A stretch of 42,412 nt of DNA from a virus. Made by a program: the position numbers and the translations under genes. Position 1 is the first letter of the stretch; each line of letters begins with the position of its first letter. The stretch lies in IMG/VR virus record IMGVR_UViG_3300042904_000070, positions 1 through 42,412 of that record; one strand, written 5' to 3'. This document shows, one piece after another, positions 1-8,107 of the stretch. The notes under the pieces were generated by a model, which ran no database searches, had not been told where the DNA came from, and saw only the letters and a program-made list of their open reading frames with translations.

Positions 1-1
1 C

Positions 2-481
2 GCCGAGCGCGTGACCGCCGAAGAGATCCGCCTCATGGCCACCGAGCTGGAGACCAGCCTCGGCGGCATCTACTCGATCCTCTCCCAGGAGTTCCAGCTG
101 CCCTACATCCGGGTGAAGCTGAAGCGCACCAGCTCCAAGCCGGGCTGGCCGCGGCTCCCCAAGGGGCTCGTGAAGCCGAAGATCGTCACCGGTCTCGAAG
201 CCCTCGGGCGCTCGCAGGACCGCAACAAGCTGGTCAACTTCCTGGCCACCCTCGGTCAGGCGATCGGCCCCGAGCAGCTCGCCAAGGTGGTGAAGCTCAA
301 CAACCTCGTCGCCCGCCTGGCGACCATGGACGGCATCGACACCGATGGGCTGATCCGCTCCGACGAGGAGCTGGCTCAGGCCGACCAGCAGGGCCAACTC
401 CAGGCCCTCGTTGAGAAGCTCGGGCCGAAGGCGATGGACATGATGGGGAAGGCCGCACAAGGCGCCCCGCAGGCTGCGTGA
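2..481 (+). CDS. Portal (head-tail connector) protein, C-terminal part
   Basis: Last 159 codons of the portal protein, the ring at the capsid vertex through which DNA is packaged and the tail attaches. The reading frame is open from base 2. It contains the signature of T7 gp8-type portals: AERVTAEEIR, then ELETSLGGIYSILSQE, then VTGLEALGRSQD. The N-terminal part is the gene that runs off the right edge at 41344-42412. The two pieces cannot be joined directly because the phase differs by one base. The stop at 479-481 is followed after 24 bases by the scaffold gene, the usual T7 order. Identification by family resemblance is strong. Confidence 0.95.
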   Translation, partial: AERVTAEEIRLMATELETSLGGIYSILSQEFQLPYIRVKLKRTSSKPGWPRLPKGLVKPKIVTGLEALGRSQDRNKLVNFLATLGQAIGPEQLAKVVKLNNLVARLATMDGIDTDGLIRSDEELAQADQQGQLQALVEKLGPKAMDMMGKAAQGAPQAA

Positions 482-505
482 CCCAACCAATCCAGAGGTG
501 GATAG

Positions 506-1306
506 ATGACCTACGCCAGCGCGACGCTCGTCAGCGCCCCTACTGGTGCCGACGCACCGGCTGCCCCTGCCAACACCACGGTGGCCGCTCAATCGACGGC
601 GGCCCCAGAGACCCCGGCTGCTCAGTCCCAGCAGGGCTCCGAGCTGATCGGCGGCAAGTTCAAGTCGACCGACGACCTCCTGGCCGCCTACAAGGCCCTG
701 GAGAGCAAGCTCGGTCAGAGCACCGCTACCAAGGGCGAGGCGCCGGCCACCACCGGGACCCCGGCCACCGAGACCCCGGCCACCCCGGACGCGGCCCAGC
801 AGGCGGTGCAGAACGCCGGCCTGAACTTCGACGCCCTGTCGACCGAGTTCGCCGAGAAGGGTGACCTGACGCCTGAGAGCTACCAGGCCCTGGAGAAGGC
901 CGGCATCCCGAAGCCGATGGTCGACGCCTACATCGCTGGCCAGAAGGCGCTCGCCGAGGCCCAGGCCCAGCAGCTCTACTCGCTGGCCGGCGGCCAGGAC
1001 AGCTTCGCCAAGATGACCGAGTGGGCCGGCGCCAACCTCACCGATGCCGAGATCGCCGCCTACAACGAGGCGGTCACCAAGGGCTCGGTCGACCAGGCCA
1101 AGCTCGCCGTCAGCGGGCTCCACGCCCGGTTCGCCGCGGCCGAGGGCGTCCGCCCCAACCTCGTCACCGGCCAGACCAACGCCAAGCCGGTCGGCTACCA
1201 GAGCGTCCAGGAGATGACCAGGGACATGAACGACCCCCGGTACATCTCGGGCGACCCCGCCTTCCACGCGATGGTCGACGCCAAAATCGCCAACGCCGCT
1301 TTCTAA
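506..1306 (+). CDS. Capsid assembly scaffolding protein (T7 gp9-like)
   Basis: 266 residues. In T7-like phages the scaffold sits between portal and capsid genes and directs procapsid assembly. The N-terminal ~50 residues are Ala/Pro/Thr-rich and look disordered. They are followed by the segment GGKFKSTDDLLAAYKALESKLG (residues about 49-70), typical of gp9-like proteins, then an Ala/Glu-rich helical body and a C-terminal SVQEMTRDMNDPRYISGDPA motif common at scaffold C-termini. GAGGTGG lies just upstream of the ATG. A longer overlapping frame from 478 is a shadow. Position and composition both support the call. Confidence 0.9.
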   Translation: MTYASATLVSAPTGADAPAAPANTTVAAQSTAAPETPAAQSQQGSELIGGKFKSTDDLLAAYKALESKLGQSTATKGEAPATTGTPATETPATPDAAQQAVQNAGLNFDALSTEFAEKGDLTPESYQALEKAGIPKPMVDAYIAGQKALAEAQAQQLYSLAGGQDSFAKMTEWAGANLTDAEIAAYNEAVTKGSVDQAKLAVSGLHARFAAAEGVRPNLVTGQTNAKPVGYQSVQEMTRDMNDPRYISGDPAFHAMVDAKIANAAF

Positions 1307-1327
1307 CCCTCACCCGGAGGGCTCCCC

Positions 1328-1531
1328 ATGGAGTTCATCGAGCAGTACGTCAGCCAGGAAACCCTCCTGGCCATCCTCGGTGTCGTCATCGCCGCACAGG
1401 CGCTCGCGGTCGCCATCACCAAGATGACCAAGACCCCGAAGGACGACGAGTACGTCGCGGTCTTCTACCGCGTCGTGTTCAAGCTCGCGTCGCTCGTCGG
1501 CGTGAAGCCGGCCGCCCCGAAGGCCGAGTAA
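1328..1531 (+). CDS. Small membrane protein between scaffold and spanin genes
   Basis: 67 residues. A hydrophobic segment (about residues 12-31, LLAILGVVIAAQALAVAI) is followed by a charged stretch KMTKTPKDDEY and a second amphipathic part, VFYRVVFKLASLVGV. The start has a strong GGAGGG 7 bases upstream. I do not recognise the family. Because it stands next to the spanin genes it could be a holin or another lysis or assembly membrane protein. A second holin candidate lies at 14807-15022. A terminator follows at 1551-1585. Confidence 0.75.
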   Translation: MEFIEQYVSQETLLAILGVVIAAQALAVAITKMTKTPKDDEYVAVFYRVVFKLASLVGVKPAAPKAE

Positions 1532-1550
1532 CTCATCCAATCCGCATGAA

Positions 1551-1585
1551 GGCTCCCTCCTGGCTCACGCTGGGAGGGGGCCTTT
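1551..1585 (+). terminator. Rho-independent terminator
   Basis: The stem GGCTCCCTCC (1551-1560) pairs with GGGAGGGGGCC (1572-1582), with one G-T pair, around an 11-base loop. It is followed by TTT and a T-rich stretch. It lies between the small membrane protein and the spanin genes, so it probably attenuates late transcription there. Confidence 0.7.
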
Positions 1586-1606
1586 CTGCATTTCTAAGGC
1601 CCAACC

Positions 1607-1834
1607 ATGAGCACGCTGTTGGCCTTCCTCAAGGCTCTCTTCTCCCTCATCGGCCAGATCACGAACCTGTGGCTACTCCAGCAGGCACGTGAAGCCGGCC
1701 GCGCCGAGGTCCGTGAAGCCGTCACCCAGGAGACCCTTGAGAAAGTCCAAGCTGCCAGGGGGATCGAACGTGAAGTGGCTGCCACTGACCTCGATGATCT
1801 TGCTCAGCGCATGCGCCGCTTCCAGCGGGACTAG
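1607..1834 (+). CDS. Rz-like i-spanin (inner-membrane spanin subunit)
   Basis: 75 residues. An N-terminal hydrophobic segment (residues about 4-24, LLAFLKALFSLIGQITNLWLL) is followed by a long charged helical part rich in Glu, Arg and Ala that ends DDLAQRMRRFQRD. This is the architecture of Rz: a type II inner-membrane anchor with a periplasmic coiled coil. The assignment is strengthened by the lipoprotein gene that starts inside it in the +1 frame (1770-1976), the classic Rz/Rz1 arrangement. The pair would fuse inner and outer membranes at the end of lysis. The ribosome site is modest (AAGG). Confidence 0.8.
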   Translation: MSTLLAFLKALFSLIGQITNLWLLQQAREAGRAEVREAVTQETLEKVQAARGIEREVAATDLDDLAQRMRRFQRD

Positions 1835-1976
1835 CCTCCCGCCGTCCGCCGCCTGCCTGATCTTCGAGCCCCTGACCTGGTCCAGCCGGGACACCGACGA
1901 CACCAAGCGGGGCATCTTCACCCACAACTCGAAATGGCTCGACCTCTGCCAGCCCGGCGAGGAGCCAGCGGAGTAA
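1770..1976 (+). CDS. Rz1-like o-spanin lipoprotein, overlapping Rz
   Basis: 68 residues from a GTG preceded by AGGGGG with 7-base spacing. The N-terminus VKWLPLTSMILLSACAASS carries a lipobox LSAC, so the mature protein would begin at Cys15 as an outer-membrane lipoprotein. The C-terminal part, with DTDDTKRGIFTHNSKWLDLC, matches the pattern I know from Rz1-type proteins of T7-like phages (a Thr/His-Asn/Trp...Leu-Cys tail). The first 65 bases overlap the Rz gene in another frame. An ATG further upstream (1689) is possible, but it would bury the signal peptide behind a basic N-terminus. Confidence 0.78.
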   Translation: MKWLPLTSMILLSACAASSGTSLPPSAACLIFEPLTWSSRDTDDTKRGIFTHNSKWLDLCQPGEEPAE

Positions 1977-1979
1977 GCC

Positions 1980-2252
1980 ATGTACCAAGTCCACTTCACT
2001 GCGCAGGCGTCCACCGCCGACAGCACCACTCAGCACGTCCAGAGCTTCGCCGCTCGGCCCTACGTCATCGCCCAAGTCGACATCACCGCCACGGCGACCG
2101 TGAAGGTCCAGGGCCGCATCTCGGACCTGTTCGGCTGGGTCGACCTTCACTCGTTCTCCGCCAGCGGCGCGCAGCAGGTGACCGCCATGCCGCAGATGCG
2201 GTTCTCGGCGACGATCACCTCGGGCACCGTTGACGCCGCCATCGCGGGGTAG
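1980..2252 (+). CDS. Small unrecognised protein upstream of the SGNH virion protein
   Basis: 90 residues beginning MYQVHFTAQASTADSTTQHV. It is rich in Thr, Ser, Ala and Val with alternating hydrophobic positions, suggesting a beta-rich fold, and has no Cys or membrane segment. GGAG lies 8-10 bases before the ATG. It is three bases downstream of the Rz1 stop and five upstream of the SGNH gene, so it is probably co-translated with the latter. It may be a virion decoration or fibre-associated protein. No family recognised. Confidence 0.7.
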   Translation: MYQVHFTAQASTADSTTQHVQSFAARPYVIAQVDITATATVKVQGRISDLFGWVDLHSFSASGAQQVTAMPQMRFSATITSGTVDAAIAG

Positions 2253-2257
2253 GGGCC

Positions 2258-3688
2258 ATGAAGCGGCGCCCCCTGATCCTCCCCATCAAGCGGAGCCTGA
2301 AGCGGGGCCTGGTTCGGTCCTACTCGACCGCGGTCAACCTGGTGTTCGACGGCAACTCGCTCCCGCGCGGCTTCGGTCTCGCCTCGCCCAACACCCAGGC
2401 CTATCCGCACCTGGTCTACAACGCCCTGGTCGCCCTCGGCTGGGACGTGACGATGACCAAGGTGGCGACGGATGGGATCAAGACCGACGGCCTGGTGACC
2501 CGCGGTGCCGCCACGGTCGACGTCCTCCTCGACCCGAGCCGGCTTAACGTGGTCCTCATGCTGGAGGGCACGAACTTCCTCTCGGGTGGCGGCAACGTCG
2601 CCGGTGAGCAGACCAACCAGACCAACTACTACAACGCCCGTAAGGCGGCTGGCTGGGATCACGTGATCCTGACCACGATCCCGCCCTGGTCCCCCGGCAC
2701 GACCGACAGCTTCGACACCGAGTACACGCAGGTGAACTCCTGGCTGCGTGGTGGCAGCCCGTCCGGCCGCGAGTTGTTCGACCTCGACGCCGCCCTCACG
2801 GCTGACGGCTCGAACCCAGCCACGCCGACTGCGCACTGGCAGGCCGACAAGATCCACCCTTCGGCCACCGGCGCCCAGGTCATCGCCAACGCCTGCGTCA
2901 CGATGCTTCAGGGGCTCATCGACGCCGAGACGAACCCCGTGTCGGCCAACGCTGGTGCGCCTGATCTGGCTCACGCCATCAACACCAACCTGGCGTTCTT
3001 CGTCGGATCTCACCCGGAAAGCTCGGCGCTGCTCGGCAAGGAGCTGATCAGCGACACAGCCTTCTCCCTCGTGGGCTCCGCTGCGTTCACGGGCGATCAC
3101 CCCGATCTCTCCGGCTACAAGTGCCTCAAGACCATCAGCCGGGATGCCGATGGTGCCAACCTGGCGGCAACGCCTGCCGGCCTCACCGGGCTCAGCACCG
3201 TCTACACCATGTGGGCGGACCTCCAGATCGAGGGCACCCTGGGAGCCGGTCACTCGAACGCCATCATCAGCGCGCCGGTCAACGCCACCTGGACCTCGAC
3301 CTTCGCCAAGTTCCTGTGGGCTCGTAACGCGACGTCCGCCAAGCAGTTCATTTTCATGCGGAACGTCACGCGAGACAACGCGAGCGCTGCCAGCGGCGCG
3401 GCGAGCTTCCCGACCTCCGGCCGCTACCGCATCGCTGTCGTCCGCAACGGCACTACCTACAAGTTCTACGTGAACGGATCGCAGGTCGGCTCAGACGAGA
3501 CTGGCGCCTCAACCGCCATCGACTGGACCGGCACCGACCGCGGCATCTCCCTCCTCTGCCGCCAAGCGTCTAACCCAGGCGAGGGTCTCCCGTCCCGCCT
3601 GTACGGTCTCCGCGTCTGGTCTCGTGCTCTCTCCGGCACCGAGATCAGCGACCTGAACTCCAACCCCCAGCTGGGCACTGTTGCCTAG
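2258..3688 (+). CDS. SGNH/GDSL-type hydrolase fused to LamG-like domain; candidate receptor-binding virion protein
   Basis: 476 residues. After a basic N-terminus (KRRPLILPIKRSLKRG) comes an SGNH-hydrolase-like domain. Its parts are FDGNS with candidate nucleophile Ser34, the block LEGTN around residues 102-106, and ADKIHPSATG with the D-x-x-H pair Asp197/His200. The C-terminal half (about 225-476) is beta-rich and ends with YGLRVWSRALSGTEISDLN, typical of LamG/concanavalin-like domains. Such proteins deacetylate or cleave surface polysaccharide. No other fibre or spike gene is visible, so this is the best candidate for host recognition. There is no signal peptide, consistent with a virion part. 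The exact substrate cannot be read from sequence. Confidence 0.8.
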   Translation: MKRRPLILPIKRSLKRGLVRSYSTAVNLVFDGNSLPRGFGLASPNTQAYPHLVYNALVALGWDVTMTKVATDGIKTDGLVTRGAATVDVLLDPSRLNVVLMLEGTNFLSGGGNVAGEQTNQTNYYNARKAAGWDHVILTTIPPWSPGTTDSFDTEYTQVNSWLRGGSPSGRELFDLDAALTADGSNPATPTAHWQADKIHPSATGAQVIANACVTMLQGLIDAETNPVSANAGAPDLAHAINTNLAFFVGSHPESSALLGKELISDTAFSLVGSAAFTGDHPDLSGYKCLKTISRDADGANLAATPAGLTGLSTVYTMWADLQIEGTLGAGHSNAIISAPVNATWTSTFAKFLWARNATSAKQFIFMRNVTRDNASAASGAASFPTSGRYRIAVVRNGTTYKFYVNGSQVGSDETGASTAIDWTGTDRGISLLCRQASNPGEGLPSRLYGLRVWSRALSGTEISDLNSNPQLGTVA

Positions 3689-3998
3689 CCGATCGTTCCC
3701 TAAGACCCGACAACGGGCCGCCCAGTCAGGCATGAAGCCGGCATAACATGGGGCGCATCGCGGTCATCGCGCAGTGGCATCCTTCCTGACGGGGTGCCAC
3801 ACCCTTTCTTCCTGCACTGCCTCTCATCAGAGGGGTGCCCGGCAACCGCCGGACCGACCTCCGCCCACGAGCAAGTACACCTTGGCCCTTCTGCCTGTCC
3901 CACCTGCGGGTGGGGCCTGAAGGACACCCCTGCGTGGCGGCGAATGGGGCTGACCGGTCGGACATCTGTCCAACCACAGTCTCACAGGACTTACTCCA
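3689..3998 (+). other. Non-coding leader of the capsid gene with hairpins
   Basis: 310 bases with no credible gene. Two hairpins stand out. One is 3774-3800, GTGGCATCC pairing with GGGTGCCAC, followed by ACCCTTTCTT. The other is 3898-3915, TCCCACC pairing with GGGTGGGG around a short loop. The first could act as a weak terminator or a processing site; the second could protect the capsid message. No copy of the phage promoter motif occurs here. Confidence 0.45.
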
Positions 3999-4943
3999 AT
4001 GGCCCACACCGTTTCCCGCCTCGGTCAGGCGAATGCCACCGGCGACGCCCTGGCCCTCTTCCTCAAGAAGTTCGCTGGCGAGGTCCTCACGGCCTTCCTG
4101 CGCAAGTCGGTCATGAACACCCGGCACCTGGTCCGCCAGCTCGGCGGTGGTGCCAAGACCGCTCAGTTCCCCGCCACCTGGCGCGCGACCGCCGGCTACG
4201 TCACGCCGGGCAGCGAGGTTGCGCAGAGTGTGATCAAGCACGGCGAGCGCACCATCGGCGTCGACTACCCGCTGGTCAGCTCGAACTACATCGCCCAGTG
4301 GGATGAGCTGGTGAACCACTTCGACGTCCGCAGCATCTACAGCTCGATGCAGGCCGACGCCCTCGCCAACTCGTTCGACAGCACCGTCCAGATCGTGCTC
4401 GGCCTGGCCGCTCGCGGCACGGACATCTTCGGTAACGACGCCCCGGACGGCCTCGCGATCACCAACGCGAGCGCCGGCACCAACGGCGAGACCCTGGCCT
4501 CGATCGCGTTCGACATCGCGCAGCGGTTCGACGAGAACGACGTCCCGAGCGAGGACCGCTACCTCTTCGTGAAGCCGGCCCAGTACTACCTGCTCGGCCA
4601 GACCACGAAGGTCCTGAACCGCGACTGGAACGTCGCCAACGGCGCCTACGCCGAGGGCACGGTCCTCAAGGTCGGCGGTCTCGAGATCGTGAAGACCAAC
4701 AACGTCCCGCAGACCAACATCGCGTCGAGCCCGGCTGGTGCCAACAACACCTACCACGGCAACTTCAGCACGACCGTCTGCCTGGCCGGCCACAAGTCGG
4801 CGATCGGCACCGTCCGCCTGATGGACGTCGCCTCCGAGAGCGCCTGGATCATCGAGAAGCAGGCCACCCTGCTCCTCAGCAAGATGATCGTCGGCTCCGG
4901 CGTGCTGCGCCCCGAGTGCGCGGCCGAGGTCAAGACTGCGTAA
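3999..4943 (+). CDS. Major capsid protein (T7 gp10-like)
   Basis: 314 residues, close to the family's usual length. The protein forms the HK97-fold icosahedral shell. Recognisable features are the N-terminal ATGDALALFLKKFAGEVLTAF, the segment TRHLVRQLGGGAKTAQFP, the region TPGSEV followed by GERTIGVDYPL, and near the C-terminus VCLAGHKSAIGTVRLMDVASE, all typical of gp10-like capsids. It has a 310-base structured leader and is followed by a strong terminator (4987-5031), as T7 gene 10 is followed by T-phi. I see no slippery-site extension for a minor capsid form, but did not examine this exhaustively. Confidence 0.95.
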   Translation: MAHTVSRLGQANATGDALALFLKKFAGEVLTAFLRKSVMNTRHLVRQLGGGAKTAQFPATWRATAGYVTPGSEVAQSVIKHGERTIGVDYPLVSSNYIAQWDELVNHFDVRSIYSSMQADALANSFDSTVQIVLGLAARGTDIFGNDAPDGLAITNASAGTNGETLASIAFDIAQRFDENDVPSEDRYLFVKPAQYYLLGQTTKVLNRDWNVANGAYAEGTVLKVGGLEIVKTNNVPQTNIASSPAGANNTYHGNFSTTVCLAGHKSAIGTVRLMDVASESAWIIEKQATLLLSKMIVGSGVLRPECAAEVKTA

Positions 4944-4986
4944 CCAACGCCTCCTGACCGACCACCCAAGCTCCACAGTCACCCCG

Positions 4987-5031
4987 GCAGGTTCCCTTCC
5001 TGGCTAACCCCAGGGAGGGGCCTGCTTTTTT
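4987..5031 (+). terminator. Strong rho-independent terminator after the capsid gene
   Basis: GCAGGTTCCCTTCCTGG pairs with CCAGGGAGGGGCCTGC (16 pairs with one bulged base), followed by six T. It has the same position and probable role as the T7 terminator after gene 10: reducing transcription of tail genes relative to capsid. Confidence 0.88.
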
Positions 5032-5050
5032 GCTTCCACAGAGGCGAGCC

Positions 5051-5686
5051 ATGGCCAACCCCACGAACACCACCGAGCTTGAGGCGGTGAACCGAATGCT
5101 GAGCACCATCGGCATCGCCCGCGTGACCAGCATCACGAACACCGCAGCCGACGCCCGAGAGGACATCCAGGAGGCCCTCGCGATCCTCGGCGAGGTCACC
5201 CGAGAGGTCCAGAAGGAAGGCTGGGAGTTCAACACCGACCGCGAGTGGTCTCTGACCCCGACCGCCAACAAGTTCCCCGTCCCCGTCAACGCCATGCAGG
5301 TCACCTTCCCCCGCCGGCTCTACCCGAGCGGCAAGGGGCCTGGCCCCCGGTTCACTGTCCGGGACGATGCCGGCACCCGGACGGTATGGGACAAGGACGC
5401 GCACACCTTCACGATCACCGACCTGACCGAGATCAAGGTCGACATCGTCCGCAGCCACGAGTTCATCGACCTTCCCGAGGCCGCGCGCTGGTACATCCTG
5501 ATCCGAGCCGCCCGCCAGTTCGCCAACGTCATGCTGTCCGGCCAGGAGACTATCCGCGGCTTCACGGAGCGCGACGAACTCCAAGCCCTGGCGGCCCTGA
5601 AGGAGGCCGAGGGTGAGGTCGCCGACTACTCCATCTTCGACAGCTACGACATGGCCTTCATCCTTGACCGCGAGGGGGGCTTCTAA
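5051..5686 (+). CDS. Tail tubular protein A (T7 gp11-like)
   Basis: 211 residues from the ATG at 5051, preceded by GAGGCGAG. A TTG seven codons upstream is less likely because it lies at the end of the terminator's T-run. It begins with ELEAVNRMLSTIGIARVTSI and contains AREDIQEALAILGEVTREVQKEGWEFN, the hallmark of gp11-type gatekeeper proteins that form the upper ring of the short tail below the portal. YILIRAARQFANVMLSGQE in the C-terminal half is also typical. The stop overlaps the start of the tail tubular B gene (TAATG). Confidence 0.93.
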   Translation: MANPTNTTELEAVNRMLSTIGIARVTSITNTAADAREDIQEALAILGEVTREVQKEGWEFNTDREWSLTPTANKFPVPVNAMQVTFPRRLYPSGKGPGPRFTVRDDAGTRTVWDKDAHTFTITDLTEIKVDIVRSHEFIDLPEAARWYILIRAARQFANVMLSGQETIRGFTERDELQALAALKEAEGEVADYSIFDSYDMAFILDREGGF

Positions 5687-8097
5687 TGGCACTCAGCTCG
5701 GGGAGCATCCCCAACCTCCTGAACGGCGTCTCCCAGCAGCCTGAAGTCTTGCGCCACCCGACCCAGGGTGCGAAGCAGATCAACATGCTGTCGTCGACAG
5801 TCAAGGGTCTTTCCCATCGGCCGCCGGCCCAGTTCCACAGCAAGCCCGACGTGATCACTCCTGGCACCGGGTCGTTCACCCACTTCATCGACCGCGACAC
5901 CACGGAGCGCTACATCCTGGTGATCAAGAGCGATGGCTCGGTCAACGTGTGGGACATGAACACCCTCACCTGGAAGACCGTCGCGACCCCTGATGGCACC
6001 GCCTACCTCACCGCCGGAAGCGAAGACCCGAAGGACAAACTCCGCGCGATGACGGTTGGCGACTACACCTTCATCGTCAACAGGAAGAAGACGGTCGCGA
6101 AGGACACCGTCCTGTCGCCCGACCGGATCTACGGTGCTCTGTGCTACGTGAAGCAGGGGGCCTACAGCTCCGTCTACCGGATGCTCAACTCGACCGGCGG
6201 CGTGGTTGGGAGCTACACCACAGACGCGGTCGATCCGACCACCATCCGCACGAACAAGATCGCGTTCGAGCTGGCGACAGCTGTAGAGGCCTCCGCCAGC
6301 TACGACAGCGTCTACATCTCTGGTTCGAATGCCTTCCTGGTCGACAAGACGGACGGCACCGACTTCAACAACACGGTCGACGACAGCATCGGCGGCAACG
6401 GGCTCGGCTACATCCACAAGACCGTCCAGAACTTCGGGAACCTCCCAAGCAAGGCCCTGGTTGGGATGATCTTGGAGGTGACCGGCGACCCCGGCACGAA
6501 GTTCGACAACTTCTACGTCAAAGCCACCGGCACCGCCTCCTCTGGCTCCTATGGTGACGTGACCTGGACCGAATGCGTCGCGCCGGCCATCGAGTACAAG
6601 CTCGATGCGTCGACCATGCCGCACATCCTGGTCCGCGAGAGCGACGGCACCTTCACCTTCAAGAAGGCGACCTGGTCCAACCGGGGCTCTGGCAACACAA
6701 CGACCAACCCGTGGCCGAGCTTCGTCGGGCGGAAGATCGAGGACGTGTTCTTCTACAGCAACCGCCTGGGCTTCCTCGCCGGAGAGAGCGCGATCCTCTC
6801 GGAGATCGGCAAGCCGTTCAACTTCTTCCGCAAGACGGTCACCACCACACTGGACACCGATCCGATCGACGTGACGGTGACCACCAACAAGGTGGCCAAG
6901 CTCTACCATGCCGTCCCCCATGGCGGCGACCTGCTCCTCTTCTCGGATCGGGTGCAGTTCAAGATGGCCGGCGATCCTCTGACGCCAGCCTCGGCTGCCC
7001 TCCAGGTGGTCACCGAGTACGACTGCAACGTCAGCATGAAGCCGATCTCCTCGGGCCTCGCGATCTTCTTCGCCTTCCAGCGCGGCAACGACACCGGCAT
7101 CCGGGAGTTCGCCGAGGACAAGTCCGGCTCCGGCTACGTCGGCAACGACATCACCGACTACGTCTCGGGCTACGTCCACAGCAACGCCCGGCGGATCTCC
7201 CATGCGAAGTCCGAGGACATCTTCTTCGTCCTGACGGACAACGACCCGAAGAAGCTGTTCGTCCACTCCTACAAGTGGGCCGACAGGATCGAGGGGCGGG
7301 AGAAGGTCCAAAGCTCCTGGTCGGTGTGGGAGTTCCCCTACGACATCGAGCTGGTCGCTCCGCTGGAGCACAAGATGCTCGTCGTGTTCAACCGTGGCTC
7401 GACCTCCCGGTACTACATCGCCGAGATCAACCTGAAGCCCGACGCCGCACCGTATGCGCAGGACTGGATGCCCCACCTGGACCTGTGGATCAGGCGGAAC
7501 CACTCGCAGATGGCCCAGTCCTATAGCGGCGGCAACACCACGTTCACCCTGCCGTTCGCCTGGAGTGGCACCGGCAAGAGCGTCACGGTGATGCGGCTCT
7601 ACGACGGCGACGAGACCAACAAGCCGGCCGGCCAGATCCTCACCCCGACCTCGCAGGACGGATCGACGCAGACGGTGACGTTCAACGGCGTCGACCTGAC
7701 GGCGGACAACCTCGTGTTCGGCCTCGGCTACAACTCCGAGTACGAGTTCACGATGCCCACCGTCCGCGAGAAGAGTGCCGAGGGCGGCGCCTCGATCCCG
7801 ATCACCGAGGGCGAGCTGACGCTGAACTTCTGGGCGATCAACTACACCGAGACCGCTGGGTTCCACGTGGAGGTCACCACCGAGAACGGGGTCACCAGGA
7901 CCTACTCGTTCGAGGGGCCGATGGTCACCGATCCCAAGCGGATCAACCAGCTCCGCACCGGCACCCTCAAGTTCCCCGTCCGCGGGCGAGCCAGGGGCGA
8001 CCTCACGATCAAGATCATCGTCGACCACCCGTACCCCGCCAACTTCGTCAACGCCGGCTGGGAAGGGAACTTCGTCATCCGTTCCAACCGCTTCTAG
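5686..8097 (+). CDS. Tail tubular protein B, nozzle (T7 gp12-like)
   Basis: 803 residues, near the T7 gp12 length. It opens with SGSIPNLLNGVSQQPEVLRH, the near-invariant N-terminus of podophage nozzle proteins. Also present are GRKIEDVFFYSNRLGFLAGE and FFRKTVTTTLDTDPIDV. The protein builds the six-bladed nozzle of the tail below the gp11 ring. It is translationally coupled to the preceding gene. The long antisense open frame opposite is a GC-content shadow. Confidence 0.95.
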   Translation: MALSSGSIPNLLNGVSQQPEVLRHPTQGAKQINMLSSTVKGLSHRPPAQFHSKPDVITPGTGSFTHFIDRDTTERYILVIKSDGSVNVWDMNTLTWKTVATPDGTAYLTAGSEDPKDKLRAMTVGDYTFIVNRKKTVAKDTVLSPDRIYGALCYVKQGAYSSVYRMLNSTGGVVGSYTTDAVDPTTIRTNKIAFELATAVEASASYDSVYISGSNAFLVDKTDGTDFNNTVDDSIGGNGLGYIHKTVQNFGNLPSKALVGMILEVTGDPGTKFDNFYVKATGTASSGSYGDVTWTECVAPAIEYKLDASTMPHILVRESDGTFTFKKATWSNRGSGNTTTNPWPSFVGRKIEDVFFYSNRLGFLAGESAILSEIGKPFNFFRKTVTTTLDTDPIDVTVTTNKVAKLYHAVPHGGDLLLFSDRVQFKMAGDPLTPASAALQVVTEYDCNVSMKPISSGLAIFFAFQRGNDTGIREFAEDKSGSGYVGNDITDYVSGYVHSNARRISHAKSEDIFFVLTDNDPKKLFVHSYKWADRIEGREKVQSSWSVWEFPYDIELVAPLEHKMLVVFNRGSTSRYYIAEINLKPDAAPYAQDWMPHLDLWIRRNHSQMAQSYSGGNTTFTLPFAWSGTGKSVTVMRLYDGDETNKPAGQILTPTSQDGSTQTVTFNGVDLTADNLVFGLGYNSEYEFTMPTVREKSAEGGASIPITEGELTLNFWAINYTETAGFHVEVTTENGVTRTYSFEGPMVTDPKRINQLRTGTLKFPVRGRARGDLTIKIIVDHPYPANFVNAGWEGNFVIRSNRF

Positions 8098-8107
8098 GGG
8101 GCATCCC

